Below are positions 1-12,141 of a stretch of 64,000 nt of DNA, in pieces. The notes beneath the pieces are model-generated. The model worked only from the letters and a program-made list of their open reading frames with translations. It was not told where the DNA came from and made no database searches. The first letter of the stretch is position 1. Each line of letters begins with the position of its first letter. The stretch is from Lumbricus rubellus (lineage: Eukaryota; Annelida; Clitellata; Crassiclitellata; Lumbricidae). A program made the position numbers and the translations under genes. The stretch is from contig OX243825.1 in assembly GCA_945859605.1 (NCBI GenBank), positions 31,426,726 through 31,490,725 of the forward strand, given 5' to 3'.

Positions 1-34
1 GACACACACGTATGCACGGTATAGCCTATGATAT

Positions 35-495
35 GGTTCCACGACAATTGGTCCAACGACAACTCGTCCACGGACAACTGGTCCACCGACAACTCGTCCA
101 CCGAAATAAGAGCCGATTAATGAGAAAACGCTTGAGAAATGGAAGCTGGATGAAGGTTTTTACAGGTAAAATAGAAGCTGGATTGATGAAAAACCGCTTA
201 AGAAATGGAAGATGGATCAGGGTTTTTCTATCTGAAATAGGAGCTGGATGCATGTTGTGACACATGATGAAAATCGTCAATTCAGCTTCTTAAGCAAGAA
301 AACCAATTGACTTTTTTTTATAAACCCAGCTCCTATTTCGTAAATAAAGAACTTTCATCCAGCTTCTATTTCTCAAGCGCTCTCTCGTTAATCCGGCTTC
401 TATTTCGGTGGACGAGTTGTCGGTGGACCAGTTGTCCATGGATGAGTTGTCGTTGGACGAGTTGTCTATGGACGAGTAACTGTTGTCGTGACACC
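35..495. mobile_element. Foldback element type A, copy 1
   Basis: A 461-bp inverted-repeat element. The left arm starts GGTTCCACGAC and carries four tandem 15-mers of the type CGACAACTSGTCCAC. The right arm ends GTCGTGACACC with the complementary repeats. The interior is built from modules of the form GAAATAGAAGCTGGAT in both orientations. It is flanked by near-matching 9-bp duplications (ctatgatat at 26-34, atatgatat at 496-504; 8 of 9 match). No coding capacity. It lies in the former 3' flank of zinc-finger copy 1. Confidence 0.85.
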
Positions 496-509
496 ATATG
501 ATATATATA

Positions 510-1488
510 CACTGTGTCCGAAAAAAAGGGACCCATTTTGTAAATATGAAAATAAATAGTAAATATTCATCGATTTTCACAATTCAAAGACCATTTTAAT
601 CCTGACATATTTGTCTAACAAGTGGGAAGATATAAAAGTTTCAGTCCAAATATTGACGTCATAATGAAGTCATTTGCACAAAAAGTCAAATTTAAGAGAG
701 AAATGCGCAAAATCATCCAAAATTTCAATATTTTTATGATTTAATCTATCAATAGTAAATGTAAGTTTAATTTTATTTTTATATCTGAATTATGTCAGAC
801 TGCAATTTGTGGTCAAAGTGTACACCTTTGGCCTCAACATAGGCTAAGCTTCAAAATGGTCGCTCTAATAGCCAACAGCAGCATCGATACCAAGCCTATC
901 AAAATTTTCCCAGGCATTAACGATTCGCTCACGGAGTTCTTCAATGTCCCTTATCCTTGTGTTGTACACCTTCGCTCTTCCATCAGCCAGATCATAATCT
1001 CCAGATCTTATTGTCAGCGGGATTTCAGCGGGCGGTCGATTAGCGGCCAAAGATTAAGAGGAATGAAATCCGAGTCGCCTTAGTCAACAGTTTAACATAT
1101 TGACGAACTCAGCGAGCTGAAGCACCATGTTGTTGAAATTAGTAGGCTATTGTTCAGAATATTCCCGGATGTCAGGCACGACTTTTTTTATAGAGCAGAC
1201 AATCCCTTTAATAAGCTGCATTTATTTTCACTCCTGGTTCTATTAAATGGATTTCCGTTTTACCAAGAGCCAACATACCAACCGAAACCATGCATGCATG
1301 GTCGGCTAAATGCATGTTATGCAACTGACGTCATTATGACGTCATTATTGTGACTGGAACTTTTATATTTTCACCAGTATTAGATAAATATGTCAGGATT
1401 AAAATGGTGTTTAAATTGTAAAAATCGATGAATATTTACTATTTATTTTCATATTTACAAAACGGGTCCCTTTTTTTCCGGACACAGT
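510..1488 (-). mobile_element. Internally deleted mariner/Tc1-like element
   Basis: Long terminal inverted repeats of roughly 150 bp: 510-670 pairs with 1330-1488. They begin CACTGTGTCCG and end with the complement, next to TA. Both arms carry paired gacgtcat motifs. The middle keeps only the end of a transposase reading frame on the minus strand (see 780-1060). The left edge is 15 bp from foldback copy 1 and the right edge runs straight into a (TA)n(TG)n array. Confidence 0.75.
780..1060 (-). pseudogene. Mariner-like transposase, C-terminal remnant
   Basis: The minus strand encodes a stretch with YNTRIRDIEELRERI followed, after frame breaks, by EAKGVHFDHKLQ and a stop. This matches the usual C-terminal end of IS630/Tc1/mariner-type transposases: the helix after the catalytic region, then a short basic tail. 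The frame is broken near the expected proline-rich SPD segment and again by an in-frame stop. The N-terminal DNA-binding domain and the first catalytic Asp residues are absent. It is a dead fragment inside the inverted-repeat element. The family call rests on motif resemblance read by eye. Confidence 0.6.
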
Positions 1489-1627
<139 letters not shown>

Positions 1628-1687
1628 TGGAATTACAAACTTGTCTCGAATTACAATGGCTTTTTGGAAGTATATGCAATTACAATT

Positions 1688-1833
1688 CAGCACAAGACAG
1701 AAAATAAGTCATGCGGTGAAGAAAATCGATGACTGTAACAATGCTCCTGAAATTCATTATCTGTTTCAAGGAATTCATCACATATACCACATCCAAAAGA
1801 TTTTGACCAATTCGCTTTTGCAATTCGCTTTTG
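1688..1833 (-). pseudogene. Orphaned C-terminal finger of zinc-finger copy 1
   Basis: In a frame different from the main coding region, the minus strand reads [21 protein letters not shown] and then RF, ending at a TGA (1688-1690). The same C-x2-C-x12-H-x3-H terminal finger ends copies 2 and 3 in frame. Here it is cut off by a perfect 13-bp tandem duplication (1808-1820 and 1821-1833). The main frame instead ends early at 1778-1780. Confidence 0.8.
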
Positions 1834-4024
1834 TATCCACAGAACATTTGAATTTGCTCATAGTCAGACAGTCTCCATCTGAAATCGTCTGCAAAGAGCA
1901 TGCAACTCCAACAGAATATGGACAAATGTTGCTTGAGAAACTGTTATTTGGTTTTTCGTTAACATTACCAACGAGTTCAGTTGGAAGATCTTGTCCCTCG
2001 GTTCTTGTGCGGAGTATAAACTGTTTAATTGATGAAAACTTCCTGGTACATAATTTATTGCATGAGAATCGCATCCCGGCTATATGAGTTCTTTGGTGAG
2101 CCACGAGATTTCCACAGAGTGCGAATCCTTTATGGCAAACCTCACACGTATATGGTTTTTCACCAGTATGGATTCTCATGTGTCTATTTAGATCACCACC
2201 TTTATGAAATGATTTCAGACATTGCTGGCATCTGTGTGGCTTTTCTCCAGTATGGATTATCATGTGCTGTTTAAGAGTACTATCTAGACGAAATAATTTC
2301 TGGCATACCTGGCAAATGTATGGCTTTTCTCCAGTATGGATACTCATGTGCATTTTTAGAGTACTATCTAGACTAAATGATTTCAGGCATACCTGGCAAA
2401 TGTATGGCTTTTCTCCAGTATGGATTCTCATGTGCATTTTTAGAGTACTATCTAGACTAAATGATTTCAGGCATACCTGGCAAATGTATGGCTTTTCTCC
2501 AGTATGACTTCTCATGTGCATTTTCAGACGACCAGCTTCACCAAAGGATTTCTGACATAGCTGGCACCTGTATGGTTTTTCACTGGTATGGGTTTTCATA
2601 TGGCTTTTCAGAGTATTAGCTTCACCAAATGACTTCTGACATAGCTCGCACCTGTGTGGTTTTTCTCCAGTATGGGTTCTCATATGCCTTTTCAGATTAC
2701 CATGCTGACGAAATAATTTCTGGCATAGCCGGCACTTATGTGATTTTTCTCCAGTATGGGTTCCCATATGCAATTTCAGAGTACTAGCTTCACCAAATGA
2801 CTTCTCACATAAATGGCACCTGTGTGATTTTTCTCCAGTATGTGCTTTAATGTGCCTCTTCAGATTACCATGTTGGCTAAATGATTTCTGACAAAGCTGG
2901 CACATGTATGGTTTTTCTCCATTATGGGTTCTCATGTGATTTTTTAGCTTACTACCTACACTAAATGATTTCCGACATACATGGCACCTGCAAGATTTTT
3001 CTCCAGTATGGATTCTCATGTGCATTTTCAGATTACTACCTTGTCTAAATGATTTCTGACATAGTTCGCACCTGTATGGTTTCTCTCCAGTGTGGATTCT
3101 CATGTGCCTTTTCAAAGTACTACCTTCACTAAATGATCTCTGACATACATGGCACCTGCAAGATTTTTCTCCAGTATGGGTTCTTATGTGCATTTTCAGA
3201 TTACTACCTTGTCTAAATGATTTCTGACATAGTTCGCACCTGTAAGGTTTTTGACCGGTATGGGTTTTCATATGGTTTTTCAGATTACCATGTTCACCAA
3301 ATGACTTCTGACATAGCTCGCACCTGTGTGGTTTTTCCCCAGAATGGGTTCTCATGTGCATTTTCACGGAATGACTACGAGTAAATGATTTCTCACATAG
3401 ATGGCACATGTATGTTTTTTCTCCAGTGTGGATTCTCATGTGCCTTTTCAAAGTACTACCTTCACTAAATGATTTCTGACATACATGGCACCTGCAAGAT
3501 TTTTCTCCAGTATGGGTTCTCATGTGCATTTTCAGATTACTACCTTGACTAAATGATTTCTGACATAGCTGGCACCTGTATGGTTTTTCACCGGTATGGG
3601 TTCTCATATGGCTTTTCAGATTATCATGTTGACTAAATAATTTCTGACATAGCTCGCACCTGTATGGTTTCTCTCCAGTATGGGTTCTCATATGCCTTTT
3701 CAGATGACCATGCTGACGAAATGATTTATGGCATAGCCGGCACCTGTGTGATTTTTCTCCAGTATGGGTTCCCATGTGCAATTTCAGAGTACTACTTTCA
3801 CCAAATGATTTCCCACACAGATGGCACCTGTATGGTTTTTCTCCAGTGTGGATACTCATGTGCCTTTTCAGAGCGCCACTTACACTAAATGACTTATCGC
3901 ATAGATGACACCTGTGTTTGCGCATATTCAGAAATCTGTGATAAGCAAATGATTTCAGACTTTTATAGAAGTTGCACTGTTCTTCCCAATATAATGTTCT
4001 CGTGTTCGCAATCAGGTTACTCAC
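1778..4024 (-). CDS. C2H2 zinc-finger protein, copy 1 (22 fingers, C-terminus frameshifted)
   Basis: Encodes about 748 residues with 22 tandem C2H2 fingers (C-x2-C-x12-H-x3-H) joined by TGEKP-type linkers, so probably a nuclear sequence-specific DNA-binding protein. Fingers 5-6, 9-10 and 11-12 are near-copies, as are 2-3 with 14-15 and 18 with 19, showing growth by duplication of finger blocks. An extra N-terminal finger that is complete in copy 3 (CQICLKSF) has lost its cysteines here (FYKSLKSF). The codon at 4022-4024 is GTG, not a convincing start: the frame stays open upstream to a TGA at 4088-4090 and aligns there with copy 3 (SD-x-ID-x-VSNL). The true start is therefore probably in an upstream exon. 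No KRAB, SCAN, BTB or ZAD domain is visible. The last conserved finger is lost to a frameshift. Confidence 0.85.
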   Translation of the reverse strand: MSNLIANTRTLYWEEQCNFYKSLKSFAYHRFLNMRKHRCHLCDKSFSVSGALKRHMSIHTGEKPYRCHLCGKSFGESSTLKLHMGTHTGEKSHRCRLCHKSFRQHGHLKRHMRTHTGEKPYRCELCQKLFSQHDNLKSHMRTHTGEKPYRCQLCQKSFSQGSNLKMHMRTHTGEKSCRCHVCQKSFSEGSTLKRHMRIHTGEKTYMCHLCEKSFTRSHSVKMHMRTHSGEKPHRCELCQKSFGEHGNLKNHMKTHTGQKPYRCELCQKSFRQGSNLKMHIRTHTGEKSCRCHVCQRSFSEGSTLKRHMRIHTGEKPYRCELCQKSFRQGSNLKMHMRIHTGEKSCRCHVCRKSFSVGSKLKNHMRTHNGEKPYMCQLCQKSFSQHGNLKRHIKAHTGEKSHRCHLCEKSFGEASTLKLHMGTHTGEKSHKCRLCQKLFRQHGNLKRHMRTHTGEKPHRCELCQKSFGEANTLKSHMKTHTSEKPYRCQLCQKSFGEAGRLKMHMRSHTGEKPYICQVCLKSFSLDSTLKMHMRIHTGEKPYICQVCLKSFSLDSTLKMHMSIHTGEKPYICQVCQKLFRLDSTLKQHMIIHTGEKPHRCQQCLKSFHKGGDLNRHMRIHTGEKPYTCEVCHKGFALCGNLVAHQRTHIAGMRFSCNKLCTRKFSSIKQFILRTRTEGQDLPTELVGNVNEKPNNSFSSNICPYSVGVACSLQTISDGDCLTMSKFKCSVDTKANCKSELVKIFWMWYM

Positions 4025-4329
4025 AAAATCGATTGCATCACTGAATTCTCTTGTATAGTTAACATCCGTTTGGTTTTTACTTGGTTCTCACGTGTATCTT
4101 CAATCGTCAGAGCTCTTCAAGACGAAGTTGTCTTATTACTTTGTGAAGCATTTATCGGTGTATTTTAAATCCAATTTACTTTTTTAAAAGTCCTACAATA
4201 ATTGTTGATGTTGTAGCCTTCCATAAAGCTGCATGGTCCAGTTTATTACATTAATGATGGCTTCCGGTTCACTTGTATTTCAAAAGCCGTGCATCATCTG
4301 TTAATAGAAATCATTTTTCGAATAAAATA

Positions 4330-4960
4330 ACGAATTAGCCACTCAGAAAGAAACAATGATAAAACGCTGAAGCCCGTCACACTTTGTAATCCATCACTTC
4401 ATTACGTTATTGCTTATTATGCTTTTAATCGAAGATAAATTAGTTGACCTTCATAAAAGTTGTAGACAAAAAACCCAGTGTTATATACTTGTTGAAGATC
4501 AATGTTTCAACCAATAACTTCACGGTGATAAGTGAAGATTTGACAGAAAGTTGTTTGCACTTTGTAAAAGAAAGTAACATTTCATCTAAAAAAAGTTTAA
4601 AACCTATTTCAATAAGGCGAATATCTAAGAATGAGTGAACTCAGTTCATAGATGAGTGAGTTGAGCGTCTAGTAAGTAAAATGTCGAAACACAGTTCAAG
4701 TTTAAAAAAAATTATTTCAGCTTGCTTTGCTGGCATGCATGGTTGGTCCATCTATGTGCAAAAAACAAACTGCACTGACCGCAGACTCAGACGGACGCTA
4801 TACTGCACAAAAGTATTAAAGTGAAAAATTGACAATTTTAAATAACGCTATCCCAAGTCTTCATAGTAGTTCTAAATGAAGCATTGAGTTAAGAATTGGT
4901 AAATATTCAAATGTAGTATAATATTGCCATAAAAGATGTGGGTGCTTGTCTGTTTGACGA
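4330..4960. repeat. 5' flank shared by the three zinc-finger loci
   Basis: Sequence such as ttgaccttcataaaagttg and the blocks after it recur upstream of copy 2 (15,795-16,480) and copy 3 (20,105-20,700). This is paralogous 5' flank and may hold promoter and 5' UTR. I see no convincing TATA box or start site. 4025-4330 also matches copy 3 but not copy 2. Confidence 0.7.
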
Positions 4961-5029
4961 CCACCAAAATTTAAAAAAAATCGATGAAAAATATTTTCTG
5001 ACGAAATAGACGCTCGATTTATCGCGTGA

Positions 5030-5270
5030 GGTTCGGATAGGGCTCAGACTAGGCGTCGTGAGGGTCGGTTAGGGTTAGTTTTAGGGTTAGCGCAGTCATT
5101 CTGCTGAAATTGAAGCTGGATTGATGAACAATAATTTCAATGAAATACAAGTTATATTGATGAAAAATATGTGTTGACGAAATAAAAGCGGGATTTACCG
5201 AACAAATTCTTGCCTAAACAGATCGATTAAAAGAATTATCGGCAAACTAAAAGTTGGATTTATCAAAGAT
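5030..5270. repeat. Type-A module tract with telomere-like motif
   Basis: Contains AGAAGCTGGAT-like modules plus ggttagggttagttttaggg. The reverse complement of the same tract lies at about 21,130-21,250. The TTAGGG-like units are few and imperfect, so this is a repeat fragment, not a telomere. Confidence 0.55.
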
Positions 5271-5524
5271 AACAACGCTGCGACGTTAGTTCTTGGCGGT
5301 CGGATAAGAAACAAGTACCAATTATGAATTAAACTGGAAAAGAGAAAGACGAAAACACGGAAAACACGAACAAATAATGGCTTTTTCTTATTTAATTTAC
5401 AATGCAATGTAAATTTAATCGATACATACCATGGGCCAACACTATACTAACATCACCATAGATCGATTTTAATGCTTGGCCCAGCCTTTAAATAAAATAT
5501 AAAACTATATTATATTCTAAATAC

Positions 5525-6660
5525 GGAGAAACTGAGGCCAGCAACACGAAAGATGGAATGGAAGTTCTATGCTTGCCTGTATTGCAAAGAGTCCTAAAAG
5601 AGCCCAAATATAGGCCATTGTCTTTATATGCATGTACGTAAGGCCTACACCACCCACTTCCACCTGTGTTTGTCTTAATAACTCTCTTTGTAAGTGTCTC
5701 TCTGTCTCCCTCTCTCCTTCTCTCTCTCGCTCTCTCTAGGCCAGCAACACCAAAGCTCTAATGGAAGTTCTATGCTTACCTGTATGGCATATAGGCCTAA
5801 AAGAGCCCATATATAGGCCATTGTCTTCCTATCAGTATAATTAATGCCTGCCCCACCCACTTTCACCTACAGGTGTCCTTGTCTTATTGACTCTCTTTCT
5901 CTGTCTCTCTATGTATTTCTGTCTTACTGTCTATCTCTCTATCTTTCTGTCTATCTATCACACTGTCTCTCTCCGTCTCTGTCTGTCTATCTGTCTGTCT
6001 GTCTGTCTATCTATCTCACTCTTTCTAAAACGTTTCTAACCAATTCCTCTCTTATATTTAAAAAAAATGAAATGTTTGGGTTTAACGACTCTTTTTCATA
6101 TCGAAGATGATCAGCGTCGGAGGCAGAGAACAACCTCGTACTCCACGTTTATATTGCGACCGAGTCACCCGCAGTAAAGATCCGAGAAATTAATCTCTGA
6201 TAAACCGACCGACCGGGAATCGAACCCGGGCCGCCGGCGGGGCGAGCGGGCTACAAACCCACTCGACCACCGAGGATCTCTGTCTTATATTTATTTAGTT
6301 CTTTCAATTATATACCAGCAAGACGAAAGTCAGGAAAATAATTACAATGCTCACATGTATTGCAAATAGCCCTTAAATGGGTCAAATGCATGCCATTGTC
6401 TTCGTATCAATATGATTAAGACCTGCCCCACCCACTTTCACCTGTGTCCTTGTCTTAATGACTCACTTTCTGTGTCTCTGTATTACTGTCTATCTCTCTA
6501 TCTTTCTGTCTATCTATCACACTGTCTCTCTCCGTCTCTGTCTGTCTGTCTGTCTGTCTGAATATCTGTCACACTCTCTGTCTAAACGTTTCTAACCAAT
6601 TCCTCTCTTATATTTATTTAGTTCTTTCATTTATATACCAGCAAGACGAAAGTCAGGAAA
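5525..6660. repeat. Imperfect tandem repeat of about 210-270 bp units
   Basis: Units begin near 5,536, 5,743, 6,313 and 6,636 with ccagcaaSacgaaag and contain ggccattgtctt, cccacccactt and a pyrimidine-rich (TCTG)n tail. A SINE interrupts the array at 6,064-6,281. The last unit is partly inverted at 6,680-6,760, forming a hairpin that leads into the long CAGA array. Confidence 0.7.
6064..6281 (-). mobile_element. tRNA-derived SINE
   Basis: On the minus strand, 6278 to about 6205 reads as a tRNA-like head with box A (TGGTCGAGTGG) and box B (GGTTCGATTCC). A non-tRNA body follows and the 3' end is A-rich. The short sequence cttatattta flanks both ends and looks like a target duplication. Probably transcribed by RNA polymerase III when active. 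Confidence 0.8.
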
Positions 6661-6777
6661 ATAATTACAATGCTCACATGTATTCCTGATTTTCGTATTG
6701 CTGGTATATTTGCAATACATGTGAGCATTGAAATTATTTTCCTGACTTTCGCCTTGCTGAGAGTGTGACAGATATTG

Positions 6778-7352
<575 letters not shown>

Positions 7353-7534
7353 GACGGAGAGAGACAGTGTGATAGATTTACTAAAAGTTTCTATGTATGT
7401 CGGAAAAGCACGGAAACGGAATGGTGTTTTCAGGAATGGAACTGTTTTCGTGTTGCTGTCTTTACCTAGGTGAATTACCTCTCATAAATAATAACAAAAT
7501 ATATTTTTTTCGTGGGGGTGGTGTAGATGCAATT

Positions 7535-8215
7535 ATTCCTCTGACGCATCGGCATGAAACTCCGATGCACTGTCCGCTCTGTAGTAGGGAGCGCCTCTGA
7601 GTAGAGATTCTCAAAGGGCGGTATCGAATTGAAGGAAATAAAATAATATATAAGCAGGTGGATTAACCAAAAGGTTTTTCTTATATAAAAACAGGAATAG
7701 TTTTAAGAAAAATCCTTGCACAGAATGATAGCCTAGCCTAGAGACCGAATTTGTGAAGATAATTCCCGAAAAAATGAAACAAACCTCTGTTAGTTTAAAT
7801 AACATCAAAAAAGAGCCATTACCAAAAAAATAATGCAACACAATGAACGAACGTTTAACAACATTCTGTTGTTCGTCGGAATGAATTTCGCCACGAACTG
7901 AATCGCACAGTCACTATCTTCAACACAAAATGGCGTGCGATGAAAGTGACTCGCTGTAACGACGTGAGAGCATTAGTTTTTAAATGGATGTCCTGCCATC
8001 TGGCGAATATACTTTAACGTTGTAGTTTCTGTTTAGCAACTCTGTTATTCCTTAATACACTTTGGCTCTGTGTCTTAACAAATAGCATCGGCGTCGCCCT
8101 CCTGCTTTTATCCAGGCTTGAGACTGGCACTGTCATAATGCAACCAGTGGGGTAGTTACACTTTAACGTGCTGCCCCAATTAAGACTCTGATAATTATAC
8201 ATGTATGGATACTTT
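7535..8215. repeat. Distal unit flank: SINE tail plus shared segment
   Basis: 7,535-7,650 holds a SINE 3' tail (gggagcgcctctgagtag). The following 550 bp, including aaaatggcg, gtgactcgctg and ccccaattaagac, recurs at 16,650-17,245 and, in part, at 22,450-22,790 and 23,380-23,560. It marks the outer part of the zinc-finger duplication unit. No gene seen. Confidence 0.65.
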
Positions 8216-8220
8216 ATTAA

Positions 8221-9068
8221 CCCTTATAGGGTAACCGGGGGGTAAAAAATAACCCCCAGTCTACTTTTTTTCGTATAATTTTTTGAATGAAAGAAAATAG
8301 ACTTGTGCTTTTGTGACTTTTCCTAAATATGTTTTTTCTTCACAATGTCGTTTTCAGCTGTGCCACATTGCACTGCCACCTAGCGGCAGACTAGTGTGAA
8401 AAGTAAGGTTTCATATTCTAGTAGGCTACTGGATAAATCATTTCTACACTATGTAGGCGTAAGCATAGTAGTTGATAGAACTGAATTGTTGGAGACATGT
8501 GGTTCTTGTATTCTTGCATATGAATTAGCCATTCTTTGCTGTATGATTTCTATTTCAGGTTGCATTATATTAGTTTAGTTTACTTAGGCCTACTTTTGCA
8601 TAAAGCTATCGAAAGAAATAGGTGATTACAACGCCACAAAAGGCGCCGTGGACTCATTCGACCAGGAAATAAAGGGATATACTTGAAGTTACAGGACCAG
8701 AAGATGGCCTCTTCTATTTCTTGGTTGATGCAGCAGCGCTCAACGCATATATCATAATTATAGAAGTTGCAGAATCCAACATGGCGAGATCACGCACATT
8801 CAGTGGGCCTACTTTTGGACAAGCGCCGTGTGTTCCTGCCAGATTTGGTCATGAGCTAATCAGACCGCTTATAATCACGAGCTATTATTTTAATTCAATA
8901 GCCTATTTTTTGCTCATTACGTTCAACAATGTCCTTGTCTATCAGATAAAATTAACAGGACCTAAATTGGTCACACATTTCCATAGATTTGACGAAAATA
9001 AAATGGGGGTAATTTTTTACCCCCCGGTTACCAACAACTATAACCGAAAAGGGGTTACCCTATAAGGG
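8221..9068. mobile_element. TTAA-flanked TIR element (piggyBac-like MITE)
   Basis: Flanked by TTAA on both sides (8217-8220, 9069-9072). The terminal inverted repeats begin CCCTTATAGGGTAACCGG, followed by a G/C-rich hairpin (ggggggtaaaaaataaccccc). TTAA duplication plus CCCT ends fits the piggyBac superfamily. No transposase frame is evident in the 848 bp. Confidence 0.75.
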
Positions 9069-9109
9069 TTAAGTATTTATTTCTTGCATTTGCTATATAG
9101 CCCATTCAC

Positions 9110-9275
9110 TATCACTGATCAGAGTCGCTCCAGACTACAGCGCTGACACTGAGTTAGAGTTTCACGCCAATTCGCACGAGAAATTGCACGTGAATGACTT
9201 GATCAAAGTTCCTACTCGACGGCCTGAGATGGAATTGATCCTGGAACCCTCCAGCTTCAAGCTAACGAACCTGAA
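9110..9275 (-). mobile_element. Degenerate SINE
   Basis: Reads as a decayed copy of the SINE at 22,868-23,060: gagtcgctccagactacag, then gtttcacgcc, then a weak box-B-like segment. Several small differences throughout. Confidence 0.5.
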
Positions 9276-9282
9276 TGCTGTG

Positions 9283-9365
9283 TCACGACAACTGGTCCAC
9301 CGACAACTCATCCAAGAAATATTGATTCATCGACAAATGGGTTCGCCAAATAAGAAACGCTAAAA
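9283..9365 (+). mobile_element. Type-A foldback, solo end
   Basis: Starts tgtcacgacaactggtccac followed by a second degenerate 15-mer. The matching right arm is missing. Confidence 0.6.
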
Positions 9366-9719
9366 GGCTGATCCTATACATAAACTCGATTTAAAAATTC
9401 TGACATCTGGCCAAGATATTAGCTAGTAAACTATTGGGCTTAGGTTTACACAGTTAAACGACCAGCTGTCAAATTTGAGGATTCAAGGATTTTATGACAA
9501 GTGCACAGTAATCATAATAATGAGTGAACTGAAATAATTAGGTCTATAAGCTAATAAGATATGAAGCGTGAAAAAATACACGAAGCAACTGGATAATTAT
9601 TGTGTGAGAATGGCTTTGACTGTTCTTCTTTAGCATTTATCTTAATATCCATAGGTCATGAAGAATTATTTATTTATAGATCATGTGTAGCCTATTCACA
9701 TCTATATGATCTAACATAT

Positions 9720-10150
9720 GCTGTGGCATCACGGGCATCGAGGCCATGCTAACAGCAGCACAGCTCCGCTGGACTGGTCACGTTGTACGCATGGCCGACT
9801 CACGGATCCCGAAACAAGTCTTCTACGGTCAGCTTGCACATGGCACCCGAGCACAGGGAGGCCAATACAAGCGTTACAAAGACATCCTGAAAGCCAACCT
9901 GAAAAAGTGCAGCATATCGGCTACCGATCTGGAGGGATTAGCAGCAGAGCGATCGGAATGGCGCGGTACATGCAACGAAGCGACAGAGACATTTGAACTC
10001 CAAAGGATAGTGCAGCTCAAGCAAAAACGGCAGCTGCGTAAAGCAAAGAAACAACGTGCTGAACGTGACCAGACTTGACAGTCCAGGACTGGAACTTTTA
10101 TCACGTCGTGAGATCCGTCGCATCGACGGCTCAGTCCATCATCATCATCA
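9720..10150 (+). pseudogene. LINE 3' end (reverse transcriptase C-terminal region)
   Basis: The frame at 9,746-10,078 reads LRWTGHVVRMADSRIPK, then a basic KRYKDILKANLKKC-like stretch and an S-x-WR motif. This is the typical C-terminal tail of many metazoan non-LTR retrotransposon polyproteins after the RT domain. RT and endonuclease domains are absent, so it is a 5'-truncated insertion. It ends in a short (CAT)n run at about 10,138, as expected for a LINE 3' terminus. Clade not assigned. Confidence 0.75.
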
Positions 10151-10424
10151 TATGATCTAACAATATTAGGCTATATTTGAACGATGAATCATTTCAGGCA
10201 CAGCCTCCGTTTCCCGGTTAGGGTGTTATTTTCTGTGGATATAATTCTGTGTGTACAAACGTCGGTTATATCGTTCACGATGCCTAGTGTCATTTTATTT
10301 GATTCACATTTAGAATGATCGGTAGTACTATTAGGCTACATACAGCCAAGATGTTTTCCATGTCAATAGCAGAAACCATGTCACCGTGTGGAATTGGTGT
10401 AGACACATTATCAACCTAGAGATG

Positions 10425-11995
10425 TAAAAAACATGTTTTTTTGGCGTTGAAATATTTCAATGAAATATTTCAGTTTTATTTGAAATATTTCAGTTTTTTT
10501 TGAAACATTTGAAATTATTTTTGTCTTTACATTTTACAACTAATTACAACCATAATAACAGTTTATTTATTTCTCATATTACATATTATATGCATTATTG
10601 TGTTAGTGATGACCATCCTCGAGATACTCAATTTATTTCTAATTAATACCTGTTTTTAAGGACTTTTATGAGAGTTACATTATATGTTGAAACCTGAAAA
10701 ACATATTTTATTCGCCAAATGTCACAAATTACAGTTTGATCTAATAAAGTAGATGTTATTGTTCATTGTTATGCTTAACATTTATTATTATTCACTTGTT
10801 TTGTCATAAATGAAATAAATGTGATTTTAGCTAAATTCTGCTAGCCTAGGACACAGACAATCGCATGGGCGCCCACATAAATTTTTGAAGGGGGGGGGCA
10901 AAAATTTTTCCATGATCAGTTACCGTCAATGTTTTAGTAGCAAGTGCTTGAAAAATGCAAAGCTGGAAATTAAGAGCACAAGTATTTTTCAATGAGGTTT
11001 CTTAATGCAAATTTTTCAGTTTCATTTTGTGTATCAGCTTTAATATGAATAGTTTCTTTAGTGCGAAGAAATTCAAAAATAATTTTTTTTAAAGTAGATG
11101 TTGAAAGTGGGTTTCTGAAGCGGCGCTGTAATATTATGAGTCCATTGAATGAATGAATAAGTGAACCAGAAAATAGGTGTCAGTTTTCAAGGTGCAAGTG
11201 TTCCTCTATAGTTACTTCTATTGATACTTAATTTTCTGCAATTGTGAAAGGTTGCATGACAGCGAGATTCCAATTAAGTAAGCCATAATCGATAGAAAAA
11301 TACTTTTTGCAAGGGTGCCTGCTAGAGAGTTAATAGTCAATGGTCACTGTTCCAGCTTTTAACAAGATGTTGATAATGCAAGGCAGAAAATTAAGAGCGT
11401 GTTTATATCTACAGAGATTTCTAAACATAGATTTTTGACTTTCACTGTATGTATCATTCGTATCATTAGTGCTTTAATGGTATCATTAGTGCTTTAATGC
11501 GTAGAAATGTGTTAAAAACCCAGAAGTAGTAGTTATAAAAATTAGTTTCCATTTTCCAGGGGGGGGGGCAAGTGCCCCCCTTGCCCCTATGTGCGGGCAC
11601 CCATGGTCAATCGTATAGAATTCGAAACACTTTAGTGACTTTACAAGACAAATTATAAATCACAAATACTATGTCAACTAGACTCAATAATAATCCGGCA
11701 AACAAAATTTTACAAAAAGTTCTAAGAATAGAACTTAGAACACAAACATAAATAGTATTATAGTACTATCAGTCAGACAGAGTAAACCATCATTAATAGT
11801 AATTATACTGCTAAAATCTGTCAGTTACAAGATTTCCTCATTGTTATTCATCATCGTTCATGTCATCATCTTTGTTGTCATCGTCAACTAGAGTTGTAAA
11901 AAAAACATAGATGTAAAAAAAAGGGGTTTTTTGCCGTTGAAATATTTCAAAAAAAACTGTCAGAAATGAAATATTTCAAATGAAATATTTCACGC
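10425..11995. repeat. Direct repeats around a TIR insertion
   Basis: The motif gttgaaatatttcaatgaaa and neighbouring gatgtaaaaaa occur at about 10,425-10,510 and again at 11,885-11,995 in the same orientation. A TIR element (10,864-11,605) lies between. No gene seen; AT-rich throughout. Confidence 0.5.
10864..11605. mobile_element. hAT-like TIR element, CATGGGYGCCC ends
   Basis: Ends CATGGGCGCCCACATA and, at the right, its near complement TATGTGCGGGCACCCATG, with adjacent runs of G or C. The 8-bp flanks gacaatcg and gtcaatcg differ by one base. Eight-base duplications fit hAT. Non-coding, 742 bp. Confidence 0.65.
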
Positions 11996-12141
11996 TCACA
12001 TCACTATATCAACCTCATTATGAGAATTATTTTTATAAACATTTTATGATGTAGCATCATCAAGATCATTATCGGGAGCATTTTTATAACTCTAACTGGT
12101 AATATTTAGCTTCATGATTAATATTAGGAGGAACATCATTC

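Noticed and set aside
2029..3888. Plus-strand frames within zinc-finger copy 1
   Set aside because: Antisense shadows of the finger repeats.
5050..5100. Interstitial telomere (TTAGGG-like)
   Set aside because: Only two or three imperfect units, duplicated in inverse orientation at 21.15 kb within a repeat; not a telomere.
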